From Amycolatopsis vancoresmycina (GTDB taxonomy: Bacteria; Actinomycetota; Actinomycetes; Mycobacteriales; Pseudonocardiaceae), in NCBI RefSeq assembly GCF_000716785.1, contig NZ_JNYY01000004.1, positions 62,001 through 126,000 on the forward strand: a stretch of DNA of 64,000 nucleotides, in the 5' to 3' direction. Position 1 is the first letter of the stretch. Each line of letters opens with the position of its first letter. Positions 57,910 to 64,000 of this stretch are shown here, piece by piece. The notes beneath the pieces are model-generated. The model had not been told where the DNA came from and did no database searches. It saw only the letters and a list, made by a program, of their open reading frames with translations. A program made the position numbers and the translations under genes.

Positions 57910-60063
57910 ATGCCAGCCCCGTCCGAGCCGCCGCGTGTCCGCCGACCCTGGTCGACGTCCGGGTGGCTGCTGCTGGTCCTGCTGGTCGTCTTCGCGTTCG
58001 GGCTGATCGCTTCGCGGCCGCCGTCGCCGCCGGACCAGGGGCCGCCCACCGGGGACGTGCTCGCCGCGCAGAACGCCATCGACGCCCTGGTCCACCCCGG
58101 CCCGCACCCCGACGCCCTCGCGCGGCTGCCGAAGGACTTCACCGCGCTCAGCGGCGTCACCCCCGGCGCGATGCCGGCGCGCGACGGCACCGTCCGCGCG
58201 GTCCACGTCGACGGCGGCTGCTCGACGCCCTGGGGCGACGACAACACGAAGTGGGACTACGCCGTGCCGTGCAAGGCCCACGACCTCGGCTACGACCTGC
58301 TCCGGTACGCCGACCGCAAGGGCCACCCGCTCGGGCCCGAGGTCCGGGAGGCGCTGGACGACCGGCTGTCGTACGACATGCACCACACCTGCGACCTCAA
58401 CCCGATGAACTCGGCCCTGACCTGCCGGGTCGTCGCCTCCTTCTACTCGGCCGGGCTGGTCGTCAACTCGTGGCACCAGCGCTGGGGCCCGCCGGTCGGC
58501 GACCCGATCGGCCCGATGGTCGCCGGGGTGCTCGTCATCGGCTGCCTGCTGGTCTTCCGGCTGCGCGGCTGGCTGCGGGCGCGACGCGAACCGCGGTCGC
58601 CCGCGCCCGTCGGCACGCCCGCCGAGGTCAGCCGCTGGGCGCTGCTCGGGGCCGGCGGCGTCGTGGTGCTGCTGCTCGGCGAATCCGTGACGGCGCTCGT
58701 GCACTGGGCCGGAGCGGACGAGACGGCGCTGTGGCCGCTGACCTGGCTCACCCAGCTGGCCCCGCTGATCTTCTTCGCCGGCGGCCACGCCAACGCGGCC
58801 GGCTGGCGCGCCGAACAGGCCGCGGGCGGCGGCTACCGCCACTACCTGGCCGAACGGGCCAGCCCGCTGCTGCGCCCGGCGCTGATCTTCGCGGTCGTCG
58901 CCCTGCTGACGCCGCTCGCGCTCGAGCTGCTCGGGATCCCGGCGGGGACGACGGCGACCGTCATGCGAATCGCGCTGCACCCGCTCTGGCTGCTCGGCGT
59001 CTACCTGCTGACGATCGTCTGCGCGCCCCCGCTGCTGGCCCTGCACCGCCGGGCCCCGGTGAGCGCGGCCGCCGGCCTGCTCGCCCTGGTCGTCGGCGGC
59101 GAGGTGGCCGCCGACGCCGTCGGCTCGCCGCTGCCCCGCTACGCCGCGACGTTCGCCCTCGCGCTCCTCGCCCAGCAACTCGCCTTCGCGCACGCTGACG
59201 GCGTACGCCCGTCTCGGCGTCTGCTCGCCGTGGCCGCCGCGGCCGGGGTCGCGGGCCTCGCCGTGGCGAGTGTCCTGAAGGACGGGCCGCCCGTCCTGCT
59301 CGGCAGCCCGGGCGCCCCCGCGGCGTTGTCGGCGCCGCCGTGGGGCGTGCTGCTGCTCGGCCTGGTCCAGCTCGGCCTGCTCGGGCTGCTGGCCGTCCCG
59401 CTGGCCCGGATCGGCGGCCGGCCCGGCGTCGTCACCGCGTTCCGGTTCGTCCTGCGCGCGCCGATGAGCCTCTACCTGGCGTTCCTCGCCGCGATGCTGC
59501 TGCTGGTCGCCGTCGTCTACCTGCCCGGCCGGATCGCCGACGGGCTCAGCTGGCTGATCCGGCCCCGCACGCTGGTCGCGGTCGGGCTGCTCGCGGTGCC
59601 CGCGACGCTCGTCTTCTGGTGGTTCGAACGGCACACCCACGGCGCCCGGGCACCGCGCGCGGCCGACCACCCCGGCCGCCGGACGGCGGTGCTGACCCGC
59701 GCCGCGGCCGGGCTCGGGATCGGCTACGCGACACTCGGCGTGTTCGGCTTCGCGCTGACCCGCTTCGGCGGGGTGGCGGCCGACGCCGACCTGCTCGGCC
59801 TGCGGCTCGACCCGATCCAGAGCCTGGTGCACCTGCTGCTCGGGGTGTTCCTGCTGCACACGATCCGGATCGGGGCGGGCGCGGCGACCGGCACCTGGCT
59901 GACCACGGCACTGGCCTGCGCGCCCTCGCTGCTGTTCGCCGCCGGCGGCAGCACGCCCGGGTTCCTCGGCGTCACCCTGCACGCCGTCACGGCCGGCTTC
60001 GCCCTGCTCGCCGCCGCCGGCACGCTCCTGCCCGTCCGGCCGACGGCCAATGTGCCTTCCTGA
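57910..60063 (+). CDS. Phospholipase A2 domain fused to a membrane acyltransferase-like protein
   Basis: This 717-residue protein has a first membrane helix (GWLLLVLLVVFAFGLIA, residues 18-34), then an extracellular prokaryotic PLA2-like domain with CSTPWGDDN and CKAHDLGYDLLRY, where His124/Asp125 is the catalytic pair and Cys104/Cys121 are conserved, followed by YDMHHTCDLNP. From residue about 195 to the end come about a dozen helices of acyltransferase-3 type (PLIFFAGGHANAAGWRAEQA and LHPLWLLGVYLLTIVCAPPL) and a DUF4383-like end with DPIQSLVHLLLGVFLLHTI. It starts at ATG 57910. A lipid deacylase and transferase in one chain is possible. Confidence 0.72.
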   Translation: MPAPSEPPRVRRPWSTSGWLLLVLLVVFAFGLIASRPPSPPDQGPPTGDVLAAQNAIDALVHPGPHPDALARLPKDFTALSGVTPGAMPARDGTVRAVHVDGGCSTPWGDDNTKWDYAVPCKAHDLGYDLLRYADRKGHPLGPEVREALDDRLSYDMHHTCDLNPMNSALTCRVVASFYSAGLVVNSWHQRWGPPVGDPIGPMVAGVLVIGCLLVFRLRGWLRARREPRSPAPVGTPAEVSRWALLGAGGVVVLLLGESVTALVHWAGADETALWPLTWLTQLAPLIFFAGGHANAAGWRAEQAAGGGYRHYLAERASPLLRPALIFAVVALLTPLALELLGIPAGTTATVMRIALHPLWLLGVYLLTIVCAPPLLALHRRAPVSAAAGLLALVVGGEVAADAVGSPLPRYAATFALALLAQQLAFAHADGVRPSRRLLAVAAAAGVAGLAVASVLKDGPPVLLGSPGAPAALSAPPWGVLLLGLVQLGLLGLLAVPLARIGGRPGVVTAFRFVLRAPMSLYLAFLAAMLLLVAVVYLPGRIADGLSWLIRPRTLVAVGLLAVPATLVFWWFERHTHGARAPRAADHPGRRTAVLTRAAAGLGIGYATLGVFGFALTRFGGVAADADLLGLRLDPIQSLVHLLLGVFLLHTIRIGAGAATGTWLTTALACAPSLLFAAGGSTPGFLGVTLHAVTAGFALLAAAGTLLPVRPTANVPS

Positions 60064-60207
60064 CCAGGCGAAACCGTCGAAGGTGCGGGAAAATGGGTGG
60101 TGCATGACACATTCACAGGGGGATGTGTAACGCTACGGCAACCCGGGGCAGGCACCATGCGTCCCATCCCTGGCACCACCCGATCGATGTAGTGAGGAGT
60201 CACCCGC

Positions 60208-61881
60208 GTGGATCACCCGCCTCGGAACGGGCAAGGCGGCCGCCGCCCCGCCCGGCCCTGGCAGGACGAGCCAGGCCGGGACGCTCCCCGGCGCGGCACC
60301 CCGCCGCCGCGCCGCCCCGCACCCCGCCGTGACCCGGCGGACGCCCGGCGCGCCGCGCCGTCGCCGTCCCGCCGCCCGCAGCCGCGCCCGGCCCCGCGCG
60401 CCCGCCGCAACTCCTTCCGCGGCGCGAAGATCGCGCTGACCGTCGTCTCGCTGCTGGTGATGGGCCTGACCGGGTACGCGTGGGCGGCCATGCAGGGCCT
60501 GGTCAACGGGCTGAACTACCAGAACGTGATCAGCGACGGCGGTGGCGGCGAGAAGCCCGCCGACGGCGCCCGCGACATCCTCCTGGTCGGCCTCGACAGC
60601 CGCACCGACGCCCAGGGCAACCCGCTGCCGCGCGAGGTGCTCGACCAGCTGCGCGCCGGCGACGCCGACGGCGAGCTCAACACCGACTCCCTGATCTTCG
60701 TGCACATCCCGAACGACGGCAGCAAGGCCGTCGCGATGTCCCTGCCGCGCGACTCCTACGTCGACATCCCCGGCTACGGCAAGCACAAGATCAACTCGGC
60801 GTACGCCAGGGCGATGCTGCAGGCCCGCAAGGACCTGCAGAAGCAGGGCGTCACCGACCCGAAGGAGCTCGACGTCAAGGCCAACCAGGCCGGGGCGAAG
60901 GAGCTCATCGAGACCATCGAGAAGCTCACCGGCTCGACCATCGACAACTACGCCGCGGTGAACCTGCTCGGCTTCAGCGAGATCACCAAGGCCATCGGCG
61001 GCGTCGACGTCTGCCTGAAGAACAACGTCAAGGACGAGTACTCCGGCGCGGACTTCACCAAGGGCCAGCACACGATCTCCGGCGTCGAGGCCCTCGAGTT
61101 CGTGCGGCAGCGCCACGGCCTGCCCAACGGCGACCTCGACCGGGTCGTCCGCCAGCAGGTGTTCATGGCCGGCATGGCGCGCAAGGTGCTCTCGGCCGGC
61201 ACGCTGACCAACCCGTCGAAGCTGTCCGACCTGATCGACGCCATCAAGAAGTCGGTCGTGCTCAACCAGAACTGGGACATCTTCGGCTTCGCCCAGCAGA
61301 TGAAGGGCCTGACCGGCGGCCAGCTCGAGTTCCGCACGATCCCGGTGAAGAACGTCGAGTACAAGACCCCCGAGGACGGCGTCGCCATCCAGGTCGACCC
61401 GGCCGAGGTGAAGCAGTTCGTCCAGGGCCTCGCCGGGCCGCAGCCGGGCCAGACCGCGCCGCCCGCGGACCAGGCCGACCCGGCCAACAAGGCGACCACG
61501 GTCGACGTCCGCAACGCCTCCGGCCGCACCGGCCTCGCCGCGAACGTCGCCAAGACCCTCGAGGGCAAGGGCTTCACCTCCGGCGAAACGGCCAACGCGA
61601 CCGCGCGCAAGACCACGGTGATCTGGGTGCCCAAGGGCGGCCGGGACAAGGGGCAGGCGGTCGCGGACGCGCTCGGCGGCTCGCCGACCGTCCAGGAGGA
61701 CAAGAGCGTCCAGGCCGGGCACGTGACGGTGTTCCTCGGCGCCGACTACCAAAGCACGACCGCCGCCGCGGGCGCGGGTGCCGGCGCCGCGGGCGCGACG
61801 TCGTCGCAGGCGGCCGCCCCGCCGCCGGCCGCCGAGGATGACAAACCGATCACGGCCGAGGGCGTTCCCTGCGTCAACTGA
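60208..61881 (+). CDS. LCP (LytR-CpsA-Psr) family cell-wall ligase with LytR_C domain
   Basis: This 557-residue envelope protein starts at GTG 60208 behind GAGGAG. It has a basic, Pro/Arg-rich cytoplasmic head, one membrane helix (IALTVVSLLVMGLTGYAWAA), the LCP catalytic domain with DILLVGLDSRTD, AMSLPRDSYVDIPG and ALEFVRQRHGLPNGDLDRV, and a C-terminal LytR_C domain (VDVRNASGRTGLAANVAKTL). LCP enzymes attach teichoic-acid-like or arabinogalactan polymers to peptidoglycan. A Pro/Ala tail follows. Confidence 0.93.
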   Translation: MDHPPRNGQGGRRPARPWQDEPGRDAPRRGTPPPRRPAPRRDPADARRAAPSPSRRPQPRPAPRARRNSFRGAKIALTVVSLLVMGLTGYAWAAMQGLVNGLNYQNVISDGGGGEKPADGARDILLVGLDSRTDAQGNPLPREVLDQLRAGDADGELNTDSLIFVHIPNDGSKAVAMSLPRDSYVDIPGYGKHKINSAYARAMLQARKDLQKQGVTDPKELDVKANQAGAKELIETIEKLTGSTIDNYAAVNLLGFSEITKAIGGVDVCLKNNVKDEYSGADFTKGQHTISGVEALEFVRQRHGLPNGDLDRVVRQQVFMAGMARKVLSAGTLTNPSKLSDLIDAIKKSVVLNQNWDIFGFAQQMKGLTGGQLEFRTIPVKNVEYKTPEDGVAIQVDPAEVKQFVQGLAGPQPGQTAPPADQADPANKATTVDVRNASGRTGLAANVAKTLEGKGFTSGETANATARKTTVIWVPKGGRDKGQAVADALGGSPTVQEDKSVQAGHVTVFLGADYQSTTAAAGAGAGAAGATSSQAAAPPPAAEDDKPITAEGVPCVN

Positions 61882-61996
61882 ACCGCTCAGCGAGCCACCG
61901 TTAACCCGTTCGGCCTAACTCGCGCAATCGGTATCAAAGACATGCCCGAATTCGCGTAAGGGCCGGGGGTCTGCGCACTTACATACACGTGAGGGT

Positions 61997-62032
61997 GCAC
62001 CTGCACGGGAATTATCACGGCCGTGCGGGTGC
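61997..62032 (+). promoter_or_regulatory. Stem-loop upstream of the XRE gene
   Basis: GCACCTGCACGG (61997-62008) pairs with CCGTGCGGGTGC (62021-62032) around a 12-nt loop. It lies 30 bp before the regulator's GTG and could be a terminator for the LCP gene, an operator or a leader structure. Confidence 0.45.
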
Positions 62033-62061
62033 CGTGGGAGCGCACGGCAGGGGACATTGAT

Positions 62062-62532
62062 GTGCTGATCGACGCTGAGGAGTACCAGCGGATCCTCGGA
62101 GACGAGCTCCGCAAGCTCCGGCGCAGCCGAGGCTGGACGCGCAAGGAGCTGAACCAGCACTTGCAGAGCGAGATCTCGCTGCAGACGCTGGCCACCTACG
62201 AGCTGGGCACCAGACAGTGCTCCGTCGTGCGCCTGGTCGAGCTGTGCGTCGCGATGGACGAACTGCCCCAGGACCTGCTGGCCAAGGTGCACCGCCGGGT
62301 GTTCGTCGACGAGCCGGGCCGGGTCCGCGTCGACCTGCGCAAGGTCGTCGCCGACGCCCCGGCCGACCTGCTGCCGCTGCGCCGCTGGGCCGAGGACCGC
62401 CTGCGCCGGACCGGCGAGCAGACCGGCGGCGAGGTCGCCCTCGACCTGCCGGCGCTGGAGCGGATGGCCGAGCTGTGCGGACTGCCGACCGTGGACCTGA
62501 TCGCCCACCTCCGCCGCTACACCTCCCGCTGA
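62062..62532 (+). CDS. XRE-family helix-turn-helix regulator
   Basis: This 156-residue protein starts at GTG 62062, with AGGGGA eight to nine bases upstream; the GTG at 62023 lacks a ribosome site and would extend it into a stem-loop. The HTH reads LGDELRKLRRSRGWTRKELN, then SLQTLATYELGTRQCSVVRL. The C-terminal half (residues 75-156) has no clear domain. It may be a developmental or envelope regulator, being next to the LCP gene. Confidence 0.85.
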   Translation: MLIDAEEYQRILGDELRKLRRSRGWTRKELNQHLQSEISLQTLATYELGTRQCSVVRLVELCVAMDELPQDLLAKVHRRVFVDEPGRVRVDLRKVVADAPADLLPLRRWAEDRLRRTGEQTGGEVALDLPALERMAELCGLPTVDLIAHLRRYTSR

Positions 62533-62540
62533 TCCCGCCC

Positions 62541-62588
62541 GGTCGTGAGTGGTAAGGCGAGTTAGAACTCGCCTTACCACTCACGACC
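62541..62588. terminator. Perfect 23-bp palindrome, bidirectional terminator (copy 2)
   Basis: Same element as at 52434-52479, with a paired base change (GCGAGTT against AACTCGC instead of GCGCGTT against AACGCGC), which keeps the stem intact. It again lies between convergent genes. Confidence 0.85.
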
Positions 62589-62590
62589 GC

Positions 62591-64000
62591 TCAGCCGACC
62601 TGGAAGTCCTCGCGGCGCACCTTCCTCGTGTCGAGCCAGTAGCGCCAGGTGAAGCCGGGCCAGATCGTCCGGTTGACGCCCTTCGCGTCCAGGTACCAGC
62701 TCTTGCAGCCGCCGCGGGTCCAGATGCCCTTGGCCAGCTTGCGCTGGATCCGCGCGTTGAACCGCTCCTGCACCTCGGGCTTCGGCTCGACGGCCTGCCC
62801 GCGGGCCAGCCGCAGCGCTTCGGCCACGTACGAGATCTGGGCTTCGATCATGAACACGACCGAGTTGTGCCCGAGGCCGGTGTTGGGCCCGAGCAGGAAG
62901 AACAGGTTCGGGAAGCCGGCGACGGTGATGCCGAGGTGCGTCCGCATGCCCTCGGCCGCCCACTCCTTGCCGAGGTTGCGCCCGTCCCGGCCGACGATCT
63001 CCAGGTCGTCGAAGGCGTCGGTGACGTGGAAGCCGGTGCCGTAGACGATGACGTCGACCTCGTGCTCGGCCCCCGCCGCGTCGACGACGCTGCGCTCGCG
63101 GACCTCCCGGACGCCCTCGGTCACGACGTCGACGTTGTCGCGGGCCAGCGCCGGGTAGTAGTCGTTGGAGATGAGCACGCGCTTGCAGCCCATGGTGTAG
63201 TCCGGGGTGACCTTGCGCCGCAGCGCGGGGTCGGTGATCGCGCGGTCGATGTTGCGCTTGGCCAGCCGCTGCCCGAGCTTCATCACCCACGACTGGCCGT
63301 TGAAGCCGATGGCGCGGGCTTCGAGCAGCCAGTAGAGCAGCGTGCGGTAGGCGCGCTGGGCCGGCGGGAACGCCCGGAACAGCGCGCGGGTGCGCCCGGA
63401 CATCTCGTGGTCGGCCTTCGGCATGATCCACGGCGGTGTCCGCTGGAACAGCGTCAGCGCTTCGACGGCCGGGGCGATCTTCGGCACGAACTGGACCGCG
63501 CTGGCGCCGGTGCCGATCACGGCGACCTTCTTGCCCGCGAGGTCGACGTCGTGGCGCCACTGCGCGGAGTGGAACGCCGGCCCGCCGAACCCCTCGATGC
63601 CGGGCAGCTCCGGGATCATCGGCAGGTGCAGCGCCCCGACCCCGGCGACCAGGGCGTCCGCCACGAACTCGTCGCCGCCCTTCGTGGCGATGTGCCAGCG
63701 GTTCTCTTCGGCGTCCCAGCGGGCGCCGGTCATCTCCTGGCCGAAGCGGGTGAACCGGTGCAGGTCGTGCTTGCCGGCGACGTCGCGCAGGTACCGCCAG
63801 ATCTCCGGCTGCGGCGAGTAGGCCCGCGACCAGCCGGGGTTCTGCTCGAAGGAGAACGAGTACATGTGCGACGGGATGTCGCAGGCGCACCCGGGGTAGC
63901 TGTTGTCGCGCCAGGTGCCGCCGACGTCGTGCGCCTTCTCGAGGATGACGAAGTCGTCGCGGCCCTCCTTGCGCAGCTGGATCGCCATGCCGAGACCGGA
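62591..64000 (-). CDS. Flavin-containing monooxygenase, Baeyer-Villiger type (N-terminus missing)
   Basis: The window edge cuts this gene, and 470 residues remain, ending at 62591. The first residues (SGLGMAIQLRKEG) belong to the FAD-binding Rossmann motif. Also visible are the Baeyer-Villiger fingerprint FxGxxxHxxxW in FGGPAFHSAQW, the NADPH loop VAVIGTGASAVQFVPKI, and the C-terminal FLLGPNTGLGHNSVVFMIEA. Such enzymes convert ketones to esters with NADPH and oxygen. The residue after the fingerprint Trp is Arg, not Pro or Asp, so type I identity is likely but not certain. Confidence 0.88.
   Translation of the reverse strand, partial: SGLGMAIQLRKEGRDDFVILEKAHDVGGTWRDNSYPGCACDIPSHMYSFSFEQNPGWSRAYSPQPEIWRYLRDVAGKHDLHRFTRFGQEMTGARWDAEENRWHIATKGGDEFVADALVAGVGALHLPMIPELPGIEGFGGPAFHSAQWRHDVDLAGKKVAVIGTGASAVQFVPKIAPAVEALTLFQRTPPWIMPKADHEMSGRTRALFRAFPPAQRAYRTLLYWLLEARAIGFNGQSWVMKLGQRLAKRNIDRAITDPALRRKVTPDYTMGCKRVLISNDYYPALARDNVDVVTEGVREVRERSVVDAAGAEHEVDVIVYGTGFHVTDAFDDLEIVGRDGRNLGKEWAAEGMRTHLGITVAGFPNLFFLLGPNTGLGHNSVVFMIEAQISYVAEALRLARGQAVEPKPEVQERFNARIQRKLAKGIWTRGGCKSWYLDAKGVNRTIWPGFTWRYWLDTRKVRREDFQVG

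Noticed and set aside
56728..60105. A 1125-residue minus-strand frame opposite the PLA2 fusion
   Set aside because: Low-complexity Arg/Gly/Glu-rich shadow with no family signature.
60133..61752. A 539-residue minus-strand frame opposite the LCP gene
   Set aside because: Shadow of a clear LCP protein; it has no motif of its own.
1..64000. tRNA, rRNA and insertion sequences
   Set aside because: No tRNA cloverleaf, rRNA segment, transposase frame or terminal inverted repeats with target duplication were seen by eye; a dedicated tRNA scan was not possible.

Overview
The window is about 64 kb of very GC-rich chromosomal DNA. It looks like a filamentous actinomycete of the Pseudonocardiaceae, most likely Amycolatopsis or a close relative. 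This rests on the strong third-position GC bias, several F420-type enzymes, a complete conservon (cvnABCD), an LCP cell-wall ligase, many GTG and TTG starts, and dispersed palindromes between convergent genes. The genus is an inference, because no rRNA or core marker gene lies in the window. I count 64 protein genes, of which the first and last are cut by the window edges. I saw no tRNA, rRNA, insertion sequence, prophage or CRISPR array.

Layout. 0-5.5 kb: serine hydrolase (partial), VOC protein, a long coiled-coil protein, a Nudix hydrolase, an orphan LexA-type SOS box, and an overlapping pair made of a RibD-like reductase and a dihydropteroate-synthase-like protein. 5.7-13.6 kb: membrane protein, PLP aminotransferase, APH-type kinase, a TetR regulator with a luciferase-like F420 oxidoreductase under matching operators, a deazaflavin reductase-hemerythrin fusion, a coiled-coil protein and an acyl-CoA ligase. 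13.6-19.6 kb: a tightly coupled minus-strand operon (SRPBCC, F420 oxidoreductase, molybdopterin oxidoreductase, RibD_C reductase, epoxide hydrolase) behind an HxlR regulator, which looks like a catabolic or detoxification module.

19.7-30 kb is the most unusual part. It holds a cupin, a GlxA-like AraC regulator, a 1737-residue NACHT ATPase with HEAT-like repeats and an N-terminal RHIM-like amyloid motif (a bacterial NLR-type immune candidate), a TetR/GNAT pair with a double operator, and a probable secreted deaminase toxin with the LQ-x(3)-AGN motif of contractile-injection cargo. A secreted beta-propeller protein and an orphan gene follow.

30-45 kb carries ordinary transport, secreted hydrolase and envelope genes: MFS, tripeptidyl-peptidase-like, SGNH esterase, GNAT, SDR/LysR pair, lytic transglycosylase, TetR, DUF1992, a YidC paralogue with its small partner, metallophosphoesterase, hydrolase, HAD, Nudix and DoxX. 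45.2-49.2 kb is the conservon, a membrane histidine-kinase-like sensor with Roadblock, DUF742 and GTPase partners. 49.7-64 kb holds a TenA-like protein, a long-chain acyl-CoA synthetase, an SDR, an MFS protein, a two-small-ORF cascade leading into a GGDEF diguanylate cyclase, a hypothetical protein, a phospholipase A2/acyltransferase membrane fusion, the LCP protein, an XRE regulator and a Baeyer-Villiger-type monooxygenase (partial).

Many neighbours overlap by 4 bp (ATGA/GTGA), so translational coupling is common. Two convergent junctions hold nearly identical 46-48-nt perfect palindromes, and a third holds a forward/reverse 21-bp repeat array. These look like lineage-specific terminators or dispersed repeats.
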